64,000 bases of DNA from Streptomyces lomondensis (GTDB lineage: Bacteria; Actinomycetota; Actinomycetes; Streptomycetales; Streptomycetaceae), in contig NZ_BMWC01000008.1 in NCBI RefSeq assembly GCF_014651035.1, forward strand, positions 310,001 through 374,000, given 5' to 3'. The position numbers and the translations under genes were made by a program. This document shows, in pieces, positions 38,832 through 48,713 of the stretch (the stretch's first letter is position 1; each line of letters opens with the position of its first letter). The notes under the pieces were generated by a model that was not told the DNA's origin, did not search any database, and saw only the letters and a program-made list of their open reading frames with translations.

Positions 38832-38834
38832 AAC
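38821..38834. other. parS centromere site (ParB-binding)
   Basis: Perfect 14-bp palindrome GTTTCACGTGAAAC, the Streptomyces parS consensus, spanning the moeA stop and the channel-gene start. Such sites cluster around oriC and load ParB for chromosome segregation into spores. Confidence 0.9.
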
Positions 38835-39925
38835 TTCCGGGCCAGGACGCGATCGCCCGCCAGGCGGACGAGCATCTGGTGACCCATCGGGTGAAACTCC
38901 CGAGGAAAGTGGTGGAACATCCGATCCGCCAGGTCGCCAAGCGGCTCTCCATGGCCCTGGTGGTCCTCGTCGCCACCGCGCTGATCGTCTACGCCGACCG
39001 CGACGGCTACAACGACAACGCGGGCGGCGGCCTCACCCTCCTCGACGCCTTCTACTACGCGACCGTCACCCTCTCCACTACCGGCTACGGCGACATCACC
39101 CCCGCCGGCGATGCCGCCCGGCTCACGAACATCCTCATCGTCACGCCTCTGCGCGTGCTGTTCCTGATCATCCTGGTCGGCACCACCCTCGAGGCCCTCA
39201 CCGAACGCACCCGGGAGGAGTGGCGACTGACCCGCTGGAGGTCCACGTTGCGCGATCACACCGTCGTCATCGGCTTTGGCACGAAGGGCAGGTCGGCGAT
39301 CCGGACCGTCTGCGCGACGGGCCTGAAGAAGGAGCAGGTCGTCGTGGTCGACCCGAGCTCCAAGGTGATCGATGCCGCGACCGCCGAGGGCTACACGGGC
39401 ATCGTCGGGGACGCGACCCGCAGCGAGGTGCTCAAGCGGGCCGAGGTCCACAAGGCACGGCAGATCATCATCGCGACCCAGCGCGACGACACGGCGGTCC
39501 TGGTGACGCTGACGGCCCGACAGCTCAACCGCGGGGCGAAGATCGTCGCCACGGTGCGGGAGGAGGAGAACGCGCCGCTGGTCAAGCAGTCCGGCGCCGA
39601 CGCCGTCATCACCAGCGCCAGCGCCGCAGGGCGTCTGCTCGGCCTGTCCGTGCTCAGCCCCTCCGCCGGCATGGTGATGGAGGACCTCATCCAGCAGGGC
39701 AGCGGGCTCGACATCGTCGAACGGCCGGTCGTCAAGGCCGAGGTGGGCAAGACGCCTCGGGAGGTCGCCGACCTGGTGGTGAGTGTCATACGCGGGCACC
39801 GGGTGCTCGGCTACGACGATCCGGCCGTCGGGAGGCTGGAGTTGACCGACCGGCTCATCACGATCGTGCGGAAGACACCGGCCACCCAGGTCACGCCCGA
39901 CATCCGCCCCATGTCACGCGACTGA
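38828..39925 (+). CDS. Potassium channel protein with TrkA-N/RCK domains
   Basis: Protein of 365 aa from the GTG at 38828. A cytoplasmic N-terminus leads to TM1 (MALVVLVATALIVYADRD), the pore helix and selectivity filter TVTLSTTGYGDITPAG, and TM2 (NILIVTPLRVLFLIILVGTTL). A Rossmann RCK/TrkA-N domain follows (VIGFGTKGRSAIRT, then GDATRSEVLKRAEV) and a TrkA-C-like domain. It has the single-pore, two-TM MthK/Kch plan, with TGYGD fitting K+. The first four codons lie within parS. Translational coupling to moeA is probably a relic of packing rather than shared function. Confidence 0.92.
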   Translation: MKLPGQDAIARQADEHLVTHRVKLPRKVVEHPIRQVAKRLSMALVVLVATALIVYADRDGYNDNAGGGLTLLDAFYYATVTLSTTGYGDITPAGDAARLTNILIVTPLRVLFLIILVGTTLEALTERTREEWRLTRWRSTLRDHTVVIGFGTKGRSAIRTVCATGLKKEQVVVVDPSSKVIDAATAEGYTGIVGDATRSEVLKRAEVHKARQIIIATQRDDTAVLVTLTARQLNRGAKIVATVREEENAPLVKQSGADAVITSASAAGRLLGLSVLSPSAGMVMEDLIQQGSGLDIVERPVVKAEVGKTPREVADLVVSVIRGHRVLGYDDPAVGRLELTDRLITIVRKTPATQVTPDIRPMSRD

Positions 39926-39943
39926 CCGGCGCGGCACCGGACA

Positions 39944-39981
39944 GCCGGCCGCCCGCACCCACCTCGTGCGCGACGGCCGGC
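39944..39981. terminator. Bidirectional hairpin between convergent channel and ABC genes
   Basis: GCCGGCCG and CGGCCGGC arms enclose a loop that contains a second GCAC/GTGC pairing. It lies between the stops at 39925 and 39995, so it can serve both strands. Confidence 0.55.
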
Positions 39982-39994
39982 CAGGGTCCCAGGG

Positions 39995-40843
39995 CTACTT
40001 CCGGTTGTACAGCCGCATCGTGACCGGCCCGAAGACCAGCAGGAACAGCCCGGCCCAGCCCAGCGTCCAGGCGACCTCGCCGGCCGGCCAGTCGCCGCCC
40101 ATCAGACCGCGCACCGCCGACGCCAGATGGGTGATGGGGCTGTTGTTGACGAAGGCCTGGAGCCAGCCCGGCATGGTCTTCGGGTCGACGAAGACGTTGG
40201 ACAGGAAGGTGAGCGGGAAGATCACCATCATGCTGACGCCCATCACCGACTTCTCGGTGCGCAGCATCAGCCCGAACATCGTCCAGATCCACGAGAACGC
40301 GAACGAGAACAGCACCAGCAGGGCGATCCCGGCGAGCACACCGGCGATCCCGCCGTCCGGCCGGTAGCCGAGGATGATGCCGACGGTGAGCATCACGACC
40401 GACGCGATCGTGTAGCGCAGGGCGTCGCCGAGCAGATAGCCCACCATCGTGGACGGCCGCCAGATCGGCAGGCTGCGGAACCGGTCGAAGACGCCCTTCT
40501 CGATGTCGGTGTTCACCGAGACGCCCGTGTACATCGTGATCATCACGACCGACATCACGAGGATGCCCGGCAGCAGGAACTGGATGTACTCCTTCGGCGA
40601 ACCGGCCAGCGCCCCGCCGAACAGGTACGTGTACATCAGCACCATCATGATCGGGAACGCCGTGACGTCGAAGAGCTGCTCCGGCACGTGCTTGATCTTC
40701 AGGATCGCCCGCCAGCCGAAGGTCATCGAGGCCGACCAGGCGCTGGGCCGCGGCGGCCGCTCCTTGGCGATGAGCAGCGCGGCGAGGGACTCGGCGCTGA
40801 CCGGGGCGAGTTCCTTGCTCTCGGTGGTCGTCGCGGTGCTCAT
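39995..40843 (-). CDS. ABC-2 type permease (DrrB-like)
   Basis: Protein of 282 aa. Residues 1-45 are cytoplasmic, then six hydrophobic segments begin with FDVTAFPIMMVLMYTYLFGGALAG. The ABC-2 signature region is VFDRFRSLPIWRPSTMVGYLLGD, and LSNVFVDPKTMPGWLQAFVNNSPITH is the DrrB-family block near the C-terminus. With the upstream ATPase it forms a drug or lipid exporter like DrrAB of daunorubicin resistance. ATGA overlap with the ATPase gene. The cargo is unknown and no biosynthetic genes are adjacent. Confidence 0.92.
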   Translation of the reverse strand: MSTATTTESKELAPVSAESLAALLIAKERPPRPSAWSASMTFGWRAILKIKHVPEQLFDVTAFPIMMVLMYTYLFGGALAGSPKEYIQFLLPGILVMSVVMITMYTGVSVNTDIEKGVFDRFRSLPIWRPSTMVGYLLGDALRYTIASVVMLTVGIILGYRPDGGIAGVLAGIALLVLFSFAFSWIWTMFGLMLRTEKSVMGVSMMVIFPLTFLSNVFVDPKTMPGWLQAFVNNSPITHLASAVRGLMGGDWPAGEVAWTLGWAGLFLLVFGPVTMRLYNRK

Positions 40844-41859
40844 GCCGCCACCTCGTCCTTCGGGTCGTCGGAGCGGTCGGAGGAGTCGTGCGTGTCATGG
40901 CCGGTGAGGGCGAGGAACACCTCGTCCAGGCTGGGCTGGCCCAGCGAGAAGTTGTCGACGGTGATCCCGGCACGGGCCAGCTCGCTCAGTGCGCGGGCCG
41001 CCTGCTCGGCCGCGGTGTCGTCGCTGGCCGCCGTACCGAGCCGGGCGGTCAGGGCCACCGGGTCGGGCTCCTGCTGCACCTGCGCGTCCAGGGCCCGGCG
41101 CAGCAGGTCGGCCGCGACGGTCCGCTGCCCGGGGTCCCGGAGCCGCAGATGGACGGATCCGGCGCCGACGGACGACTTCAGCTCGCCCTTGGTGCCCTCG
41201 GCGATCACCCGGCCGCGGTCGATGACGGCGATCCGGGACGCCAGCTGGTCGGCCTCGTCCAGATACTGCGTGGTCAGCAGCACCGTGGTGCCCTGGGCGA
41301 CCACGGCCCGCACGATGTCCCACACCTGGTTGCGGCTGCGCGGGTCCAGGCCGGTCGTCGGCTCGTCGAGGAACAGCAGGTCCGGGGTGTTGAGGATGGA
41401 CGCGGCGATGTCGATGCGGCGCCGCATGCCGCCCGAGTAGTGCTTGACCTGCTTCCCGGCCGCCTCCGTGAGCCCGAAGGCCTCCAGCAGCTGGGCGGCA
41501 CGCTCGCGGGCGGCCTTCTTGTGGTGGCCGAGCAGCCGGCCCAGCAGGACCAGGTTCTCGGTGCCGGTGAGGTCCTCGTCGACCGAGGCGTACTGGCCGG
41601 TGAGGCTCACCCTGCCGCGCACCTCGTCGGCCTCGCGGACGATGTCGTGGCCGAAGACATGGGCCTCGCCGCCGTCCGGCCGCAGGAGCGTGGCGAGCAT
41701 CTTCACGGTGGTGGTCTTGCCGGCGCCGTTCGGGCCGAGGACGCCGTAGACCGTGCCCGCGGGCACGGACAGGTCAACTCCGTCGACCGCCCTCGTCTCA
41801 CCGAAGGTCTTCACCAGGCCGGCGGTCTCGATCGCCAGACCGGACGTCTGCGTGCTCAT
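40840..41859 (-). CDS. ABC transporter ATPase (DrrA-like)
   Basis: Protein of 339 aa from the ATG at 41859 (MSTQTSGLAIETAGLVKTF). Walker A is GPNGAGKTTTVKML, signature YSGGMRRRIDIAASI, Walker B LLFLDEPTTGLD. The DrrA-type C-terminal domain, about 110 aa, includes a run of Glu/Ala/Gln and ends in FSLGQPSLDEVFLALTGH. GLDPRSRNQVWD after Walker B is conserved in the DrrA branch. It is the first gene of the leftward exporter operon. The divergent quinone oxidoreductase starts 169 bp away. Confidence 0.94.
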   Translation of the reverse strand: MSTQTSGLAIETAGLVKTFGETRAVDGVDLSVPAGTVYGVLGPNGAGKTTTVKMLATLLRPDGGEAHVFGHDIVREADEVRGRVSLTGQYASVDEDLTGTENLVLLGRLLGHHKKAARERAAQLLEAFGLTEAAGKQVKHYSGGMRRRIDIAASILNTPDLLFLDEPTTGLDPRSRNQVWDIVRAVVAQGTTVLLTTQYLDEADQLASRIAVIDRGRVIAEGTKGELKSSVGAGSVHLRLRDPGQRTVAADLLRRALDAQVQQEPDPVALTARLGTAASDDTAAEQAARALSELARAGITVDNFSLGQPSLDEVFLALTGHDTHDSSDRSDDPKDEVAA

Positions 41860-42015
41860 ACTTCGGGTCCTTCCGAGTACCTGGGCTACGCATGGGGAGA
41901 CCTTCACCGTCGCCCAAACTCATCGGTCCCGCACAGGGAAGTTCGCCAGGACCGGTCCAATGACGTAGGCGGGCGGGCCCGGGGACGGAGCGGACTCGGT
42001 CCGGGGACCTAGGGG

Positions 42016-42021
42016 TAGCGT
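42016..42021 (+). promoter_or_regulatory. -10 box, leaderless oxidoreductase gene
   Basis: TAGCGT ends 7 nt before the ATG at 42029; no ribosome site. Confidence 0.55.
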
Positions 42022-42028
42022 CCTTCTC

Positions 42029-43018
42029 ATGCATGCGATCACGATTCCCGAACCCGGTGGGCCCGAGGCGCTGGTCTGGGACGAGGTCCCGGATCCCGTG
42101 CCCGGCGAGGGCGAGGTCCTGGTCGAGGTGACGGCCGGCGCCGTCAACCGGGCCGACCTCCTGCAACGGCAGGGCTTCTACGACCCGCCGCCCGGCGCGT
42201 CCCCCTACCCCGGCCTGGAGTGCTCCGGGCGGATCACCGAGATCGGCCCCGGCGTCTCCGGCTGGAACGTCGGCGACGAGGTGTGCGCGCTGCTCGCCGG
42301 CGGCGGTTACGCCGAGAAGGTGGTCGTCCCGGCCGGACAGCTGCTGCCCGTGCCCGAGGGGGTCGAGCTGACCCACGCCGCGGCCCTGCCCGAGGTGGTC
42401 TGCACCGTCTGGTCGAACGTCTTCATGATCGCCCACCTGCGCCCCGGCGAGACGCTCCTCGTGCACGGCGGCTCCAGCGGCATCGGCACCATGGCCATCC
42501 AGCTCGCCAAGACCGTCGGCGCCCGGGTCGCCGTCACGGCCGGGACCAAGGAGAAGCTGGACCGGTGCGCCGAGCTGGGCGCCGACATCCTGATCAACTA
42601 CCGCGAGCAGGACTTCGTCGAAGAGATCAGGAAGGCCACGGACGGCGCGGGTGCCGACGTCATCCTCGACAACATGGGCGCCAAGTACCTGGAGCGCAAC
42701 GTCAAGGCCCTCGCCGTCAACGGCCGGCTCGCGATCATCGGCATGCAGGGCGGCGTCAAGGGCGAGCTGAACCTCGGAGCCCTGCTCGCCAAGCGCGCCG
42801 CCATCACCGCGGCGTCCCTGCGCGCCCGGCCCCTGGAGGAGAAGGCGGCCATCGTCGCGGCCGTGCGCGAACACGTCTGGCCCCTGTTCACCGGCGGCCG
42901 TCTCCGCCCGGTCGTCGACCGCGAACTCCCGATGCCGGAGGCGGCCGCCGCGCACCGCGTCGTGGAGGAGAGCGGCCACATCGGAAAGGTGCTGCTGATC
43001 GCCCCGCAGGGGGCCTGA
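42029..43018 (+). CDS. NADPH:quinone oxidoreductase, PIG3/zeta-crystallin-like MDR
   Basis: Protein of 329 aa. MHAITIPEPGGPEALVWDEVP opens the catalytic domain; NRADLLQRQGFYDPPPGASPYPGLECSGRI is the PIG3 hallmark. The nucleotide loop is VHGGSSGIGTMAIQLAK (about residues 144-160). There are no zinc ligands, as in quinone reductases of the medium-chain superfamily. It probably reduces quinones or enones with NADPH and limits oxidative damage. Monocistronic, leaderless. Confidence 0.93.
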   Translation: MHAITIPEPGGPEALVWDEVPDPVPGEGEVLVEVTAGAVNRADLLQRQGFYDPPPGASPYPGLECSGRITEIGPGVSGWNVGDEVCALLAGGGYAEKVVVPAGQLLPVPEGVELTHAAALPEVVCTVWSNVFMIAHLRPGETLLVHGGSSGIGTMAIQLAKTVGARVAVTAGTKEKLDRCAELGADILINYREQDFVEEIRKATDGAGADVILDNMGAKYLERNVKALAVNGRLAIIGMQGGVKGELNLGALLAKRAAITAASLRARPLEEKAAIVAAVREHVWPLFTGGRLRPVVDRELPMPEAAAAHRVVEESGHIGKVLLIAPQGA

Positions 43019-43058
43019 CAGCCGAGCCATGCCGACAGCGGCGTTTCTGGGACCGTCC

Positions 43059-43664
43059 CTAGACCCGCCGCAACCGCAGCGCGACGAACGCGAGGCCCAG
43101 TCCCAGCCCGATCAGCACCAGCCCGCCGCCCAGCGGCAGGATGCGCAGGACCGGCCCGTTGGGACGCTCGGTGGTCGCGGCCTCGCGTACCGGCTGCTCC
43201 GTCGGCGCGGAGGGCACCGGCGCGGCCTCCCGGGACGCCTCGGGTGCGGCGCTGGGGGCGTCGGCCTCCGGCCGCTCCTCGGTGTCCTGCGGCCGCCCCG
43301 GCCGCTCCCGCCCCTCACCCGCCCTGCTCCCGGCCCTCGAGGGCTCGCCGGGCGCGGAGGGGGCGGACGGCGCGGGCAGGGCGGACGGCGCGGACGGTGC
43401 AGTGGGGGCGGCGGCGACCGCACCGGCCCCGGCCTCTATGTCGTACGTGAGAACAGCGTCGTACGTGAGAACAGCGTCGTACCTGAGAACAGCGTCGTAC
43501 GTGAGAACAGCACCGTGGGACGGAACGGATCCGTAGGGTGAGACGACCGCGCCCGCCCCCAGGGCGGCCACCAGTCCGGCCGCCCGCAGTGCGCGTAGCC
43601 ATGGAGTCACGTTGGTGACCCCCTCCCGCCGTGCCCGGTAGGGCAGATCGGCAAGTTCGGTCAT
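43059..43664 (-). CDS. Membrane-anchored repeat protein of unknown function
   Basis: Protein of 201 aa. A hydrophobic segment at residues 25-45 may be a signal or TM. It is followed by a four-fold AVLTYD hexapeptide repeat (third unit AVLRYD), a Pro/Ala/Ser/Glu-rich disordered stalk of about 100 aa and a C-terminal TM with basic end (LPLGGGLVLIGLGLGLAFVA then LRLRRV). The layout resembles wall or membrane-anchored surface proteins, but no LPxTG is present. The gene is real by codon bias and by its preserved frame through the repeat; no family is recognised. Confidence 0.65.
   Translation of the reverse strand: MTELADLPYRARREGVTNVTPWLRALRAAGLVAALGAGAVVSPYGSVPSHGAVLTYDAVLRYDAVLTYDAVLTYDIEAGAGAVAAAPTAPSAPSALPAPSAPSAPGEPSRAGSRAGEGRERPGRPQDTEERPEADAPSAAPEASREAAPVPSAPTEQPVREAATTERPNGPVLRILPLGGGLVLIGLGLGLAFVALRLRRV
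43441..43512 (-). repeat. Four 18-bp tandem repeats within the membrane-protein gene
   Basis: The unit TCGTACGTGAGAACAGCG (plus strand) recurs at 43441, 43459, 43477 (one change) and 43495 (last base changed), encoding AVLTYD on the minus strand. The period is a multiple of three, so copy number can vary without frameshift. Confidence 0.9.
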
Positions 43665-43735
43665 ATCGAGGCAATCAGCCTCACATTCCCCCGGACATCC
43701 GGCATTCCGGGTTCGGCCGACGGGCGGAATCGCTG

Positions 43736-43741
43736 CACAAT
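43736..43741 (+). promoter_or_regulatory. -10 box, leaderless PadR gene
   Basis: CACAAT ends 6 nt before the ATG at 43748. Confidence 0.45.
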
Positions 43742-43747
43742 CCGGTT

Positions 43748-44317
43748 ATGTCGATACGTCACGGGCTGCTGGCGCTCCTGGCGGCCGGCCCCCGCTACGG
43801 CGCCCGCCTGCGCACGGACTTCGAGACCCGCACCGGCGGGACCTGGCCGCTGAACATCGGGCAGGTCTACACGACGCTGGGCCGCCTGGAGCGGGACGGC
43901 ATGGTGGTCCAGGACGGCGTCGACGAGGCGGGCAGGGCGCTGTACACGCTCACCGAGGCGGGCCGCGACGAGCTGCGGTCCTGGTACGCGCGCCCCGTGG
44001 AGCGGGCCGGGCCGCCGCGCGACGAGCTGGCGATCAAGCTGGTCATGGCGGTCGGCGCGGACGGCGTCGACGTACGGGAGGTCGTCGAGGCCCAGCGCCG
44101 GCACGTGACGCGGGCGCTGCACGACCATGTGCGGCAGCGGGCCGAGGCCCTGGCCGGGGCGCACGAGCACCCCCAGGAGATGGCCCGGCTGCTCGTCCTC
44201 GAACAGCTCGTCCTCCAGGCCGAGGCCGAGGTCCGCTGGCTGGACCACTGCGAAGCCCGCCTGATCCGTTTCACCCGCGAGGGGGAACCGCCCGCCGGGG
44301 AGCAACCCGGGGCCTGA
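43748..44317 (+). CDS. PadR-family transcriptional regulator
   Basis: Protein of 189 aa. The winged helix is MSIRHGLLALLAAGPRYGARL...TWPLNIGQVYTTLGRLERDGMV with wing YTLTEAGRDELRSW. A C-terminal helical domain (about residues 100-175) with VEAQRRHVTRALHDH and LVLEQLVLQAEAEVRWLDH fits the Vir_act_alpha_C dimerisation region. PadR repressors usually control a nearby exporter; the closest candidate is the DrrAB-like pair 1.9 kb away. Leaderless. Confidence 0.9.
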   Translation: MSIRHGLLALLAAGPRYGARLRTDFETRTGGTWPLNIGQVYTTLGRLERDGMVVQDGVDEAGRALYTLTEAGRDELRSWYARPVERAGPPRDELAIKLVMAVGADGVDVREVVEAQRRHVTRALHDHVRQRAEALAGAHEHPQEMARLLVLEQLVLQAEAEVRWLDHCEARLIRFTREGEPPAGEQPGA

Positions 44318-44390
44318 GGAACACGTCTCCTCCAGCACGGTGGATCAGCCTCCCGTGGGGGCACCACGGAGGTGAGGTGCAGGCGTGCGA

Positions 44391-44396
44391 GAGAAT
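44391..44396 (+). promoter_or_regulatory. -10 box, leaderless bpa gene
   Basis: GAGAAT ends 6 nt before the ATG at 44403; supports that start over the in-frame ATG at 44385. Confidence 0.45.
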
Positions 44397-44402
44397 GGCG
44401 GC

Positions 44403-44945
44403 ATGGAGATGCCGAGGAACGAAAGGTCGCCGGAGAACCCGCAGATCCTGGTCGTGGGCCAGGACGGCATGGCGCTCGGCGGCGGCAGCGGAGACGAGGA
44501 GTCCCGCGAGACCCCGGTCACGGAACAGGTGGAGCAGCCCGCCAAGGTCATGCGCATCGGCAGCATGATCAAGCAGCTTCTCGAAGAGGTGCGCGCTGCT
44601 CCCCTGGACGAGGCAAGCCGGGTCCGGCTCAAGGAGATCCACGCCAGTTCGGTGAAGGAGCTGGAGGACGGTCTGGCGCCCGAGCTGGTCGAGGAGCTGG
44701 AGCGGCTCTCCCTGCCCTTCACGGACGAGGCGACCCCGAGCGACGCGGAACTGCGCATCGCGCAGGCCCAGCTGGTCGGCTGGCTGGAGGGGCTGTTCCA
44801 CGGCATCCAGACCACGCTGTTCGCCCAGCAGATGGCGGCCCGCGCCCAGCTGGAGCAGATGCGCCGCGCCCTCCCGCCGGGCATGAGCCACGACGGCCTC
44901 GACGAGCAGCACCCGGGCGGCCGTTCGGGCGGCCCGTACCTGTAG
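44403..44945 (+). CDS. bpa: Bacterial proteasome activator (Bpa/PafE)
   Basis: Protein of 180 aa. A disordered N-terminus is followed by the four-helix core (KVMRIGSMIKQLLEEVRAAP, ...SVKELEDGLAPELVEELERLSLPF, ...ELRIAQAQLVGWLEGLFHGIQ, ...LFAQQMAARAQLEQMRRALP) and a Gly/Ser tail ending in GPYL. The C-terminal hydrophobic-Tyr-X motif is the one with which the dodecameric Bpa ring docks on the 20S proteasome and opens its gate without ATP. The proteasome genes are elsewhere. A leaderless start is inferred. A hairpin terminator shared with the convergent kinase gene follows. Confidence 0.92.
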   Translation: MEMPRNERSPENPQILVVGQDGMALGGGSGDEESRETPVTEQVEQPAKVMRIGSMIKQLLEEVRAAPLDEASRVRLKEIHASSVKELEDGLAPELVEELERLSLPFTDEATPSDAELRIAQAQLVGWLEGLFHGIQTTLFAQQMAARAQLEQMRRALPPGMSHDGLDEQHPGGRSGGPYL

Positions 44946-44995
44946 ACCGCCAGGGACCCTGTAGACCTCCAGAGACCCTGTAGACCTCCAGGGAC
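44942..44995 (+). repeat. 19-bp tandem repeat over the bpa stop codon
   Basis: Three units of about GTAGACCTCCAGGGACCCT (44942, 44961, 44980; last incomplete). The first contains the bpa TAG stop. This is a small tandem duplication in the 3' untranslated region. Confidence 0.85.
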
Positions 44996-45001
44996 GAAAA
45001 A

Positions 45002-45031
45002 GGGGCCCGGCGGCCGAAGCCGCCGGGCCCC
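45002..45031. terminator. Bidirectional terminator between bpa and the convergent kinase
   Basis: A 13-bp GC stem (GGGGCCCGGCGGC / GCCGCCGGGCCCC) with loop CGAA, preceded by AAAAA and followed by TTCT, so it works in both directions. Confidence 0.9.
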
Positions 45032-45036
45032 TTCTC

Positions 45037-45064
45037 ATGTCCGGGCCGTCATGTCCGGGCCGTC
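45037..45064 (-). repeat. 14-bp direct duplication at the kinase stop codon
   Basis: ATGTCCGGGCCGTC occurs twice in tandem (45037 and 45051); the second copy runs into the kinase stop codon. It is next to the 19-bp repeats that flank the other side of the shared terminator. Confidence 0.85.
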
Positions 45065-46709
45065 AGGACGGCGGGTTGCCCGTCGAGACGCTGAGCTCGA
45101 TCTCGGGCATGTTCTCCGGGTCGACGTCGGTGTCGGCGGACGGGAACTGGTTCATGACGGTGCCGTCGCCGTAGGTGTTCTCGTCCACGTCCGTGGTCTT
45201 CAGCTGCCAGCCGGCCGCCTGGAGACAGGCCTTGACCGACGTGATGTTCTTGAACTTGAAGTCCGGGATCTGGATCTTGTCGGGGTCGTTGTACGACTCC
45301 CGCGGCTCCGTGCACTCCTCCGTGTCGATCGTCTTGGCGGTGTCCGGACCGCGGTAGCCGGGCTTCTTGGCCGCGGAAGCCGACGCCGACGCGCTCGCGC
45401 CGCCGCCCCCGCCCTGGTTGTCCTCGCCGCCGCTCAGCAGGAGCGCGGTGACCAGGCCGCCGACCGCGACGACGGACACGATGATCGAGCCGATGATCAC
45501 CGGCCGGTTGCCCCTGCCACCGCCCGAGGCGGCCGGCGCGGTCTGGGGCGTGAGGTTGTACGGCGGCGGCGTCGACGGGCCCGGCTGCGGGGAGTACGCG
45601 GCCGGGGACGGCGTCTGGTAGCCGCCCTGCTGCGGATAGCCGTAGGCCGGGGACGGCGCCGACGGGGCGGGCGTGCCGTACGGGTTCGGGGGCGGGGTCG
45701 GCTGGTACGGCGTCTGGACCTGGCCCGAGGGCGCCGGGGTCGCCTGGTCGACCGGCGGGAAGACGGCCGAGCCGACGCCCGCGCCGCTCGGGGTCTGCGC
45801 CCCCGGGACGATGCTGGGCGGCGCGGCCCGGAAGGACGCCGCCACGCGCAGGCACTCGTCGCGCATGGCCTCGGCGCTGGGGAAGCGCTCGTTCGGGTTC
45901 TTCTTCAGCGCGCGGGCGATCAGGGCGTCCACGGCCGGCGGCAGCGCGCGGTTGACCGAGGACGGAACCGGCGGTTCCTCCTGCACGTGCGCGTAGGCGA
46001 TGGCCAGCGGCGAGTCCGCGTCGAACGGCAGCCGCCCGGTGACCAGTTGGAACAGCATGATGCCGACCGAGTAGAGGTCGGAGCGGGCGTCCACGCCGCG
46101 GCCGAGGGCCTGTTCCGGCGAGAGGTACTGCGGGGTGCCGACGACCATGCCGGTCTGCGTCATCGACGTCACACCGGACTGCATGGCGCGGGCGATGCCG
46201 AAGTCCATGACCTTGACCACGCCGCGCTTGGTCATCATCACGTTGCCCGGCTTGATGTCGCGGTGGACCAGCCCCATCTCGTGGCTGATCTCCAGCGCGG
46301 CCATCACATCGGCGGTGATCTTCAGTGCCTTGTCGGCGGGCATCGCCCCCTGCTGCCGGATGTCCTCGTCGAGCACCGAGCCGAGCGGGCGGCCCTCGAC
46401 GTACTCCATGACGATGTACGGCGTCGTCATGCCGTCGAGGGTGTCCTCGCCGGTGTCGAAGACCGAGACGATGTTGGTGTGCGTGAGCTTGGCCACGGAC
46501 TGGGCCTCGCGGCGGAACCGCTCGCGGAAGGCCTGTTCCCGTCCGAGATCGGTGTGAAGTGTCTTGATCGCGACCTGTCGGTCGAGCACGCTGTCGTAGG
46601 CGAGGTGCACCGAGGCCATGCCGCCCTGGCCGAGGAGGTCACGCAGCTGATAGCGGCCACTGGCGAGCGCCCGCCCCGTGTACTGGCCCTGTGCGCCGTC
46701 CTGGCTCAT
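45063..46709 (-). CDS. Receptor Ser/Thr protein kinase with one PASTA domain
   Basis: Protein of 548 aa from the ATG at 46709. Kinase domain residues 20-280: LGQGGMASVHLAYD, Lys-49 in VAIKTL, HRDIKPGNVMM, DFGIARA, GTPQYLSPEQ. A Pro/Gln/Tyr-rich linker of about 130 aa follows, then one TM (VIIGSIIVSVVAVGGLVTALLL) and an extracytoplasmic part with a Gly/Ala/Ser run and a single PASTA domain (IQIPDFKFKNITSVKACLQAAGWQ...). PASTA domains bind muropeptides or lipid II; most PknB proteins carry three or four, so one is few. It is divergent from another receptor kinase across 345 bp, suggesting paralogy and co-regulation. Confidence 0.94.
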   Translation of the reverse strand: MSQDGAQGQYTGRALASGRYQLRDLLGQGGMASVHLAYDSVLDRQVAIKTLHTDLGREQAFRERFRREAQSVAKLTHTNIVSVFDTGEDTLDGMTTPYIVMEYVEGRPLGSVLDEDIRQQGAMPADKALKITADVMAALEISHEMGLVHRDIKPGNVMMTKRGVVKVMDFGIARAMQSGVTSMTQTGMVVGTPQYLSPEQALGRGVDARSDLYSVGIMLFQLVTGRLPFDADSPLAIAYAHVQEEPPVPSSVNRALPPAVDALIARALKKNPNERFPSAEAMRDECLRVAASFRAAPPSIVPGAQTPSGAGVGSAVFPPVDQATPAPSGQVQTPYQPTPPPNPYGTPAPSAPSPAYGYPQQGGYQTPSPAAYSPQPGPSTPPPYNLTPQTAPAASGGGRGNRPVIIGSIIVSVVAVGGLVTALLLSGGEDNQGGGGGASASASASAAKKPGYRGPDTAKTIDTEECTEPRESYNDPDKIQIPDFKFKNITSVKACLQAAGWQLKTTDVDENTYGDGTVMNQFPSADTDVDPENMPEIELSVSTGNPPS

Positions 46710-47054
46710 GTTCCCTGTCCCCCGTAGCCCTTGAAGGCGCCGCCGACCGTCGCTGATCCGTCGTTGATCCAACCGCCATTCCCGGCCAAGTCTGCCCCAG
46801 GGCACTGACACGTCAAGCGCGGTGCCCGTTCCGTGACCGTACGCGAAGGAAGCGTCGCGGAAGCGTTACAGGGGGCGTACGGCCGGTGCACAGAATTTGC
46901 ACGACAGTGCGGAGTGAAGGTTTCATGGCCGGTCCGTCCCGTGCCGGTCCTGGCACCCGTCTCGGACCGGAGGCTTGCGCGGAGGCTGTAGCGTGGCCGA
47001 CGGAGACCGTAACAACACCGCGCGCACCGCGGGCAGAAACGACGGCGAGGACTG
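46710..47054. other. Divergent promoter region of the two kinases
   Basis: No gene is seen. TAGCGT at 46990-46995 is a possible rightward -10 about 55 bp before the second kinase's ATG. The leftward promoter was not identified. Confidence 0.4.
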
Positions 47055-48650
<1,596 letters not shown>

Positions 48651-48671
48651 CCGCCGCGGAAACGCATGATC

Positions 48672-48713
48672 CACGCGCGCGTGGGTCCCGGAGACGGGGC
48701 CCACGCGCGCGTG
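48672..48713 (+). terminator. Long hairpin terminator after the second kinase
   Basis: A 19-bp stem with one G-T wobble and a GAGA tetraloop (arms begin CACGCGCGCGTGGG and end CCCACGCGCGCGTG), 21 bp past the kinase stop. Each arm also contains the self-complementary CACGCGCGCGTG. Confidence 0.88.

Noticed and set aside
43441..43512. Possible CRISPR-like repeat array
   Set aside because: The units are contiguous 18-mers with no spacers and encode an in-frame hexapeptide; no cas genes are present. The other repeats at 20556 and 44942 likewise lack spacers.
48672..48713. Alternating CG palindrome as a protein-binding operator
   Set aside because: The full 19-bp stem with GAGA loop directly after a stop codon is better explained as a terminator.
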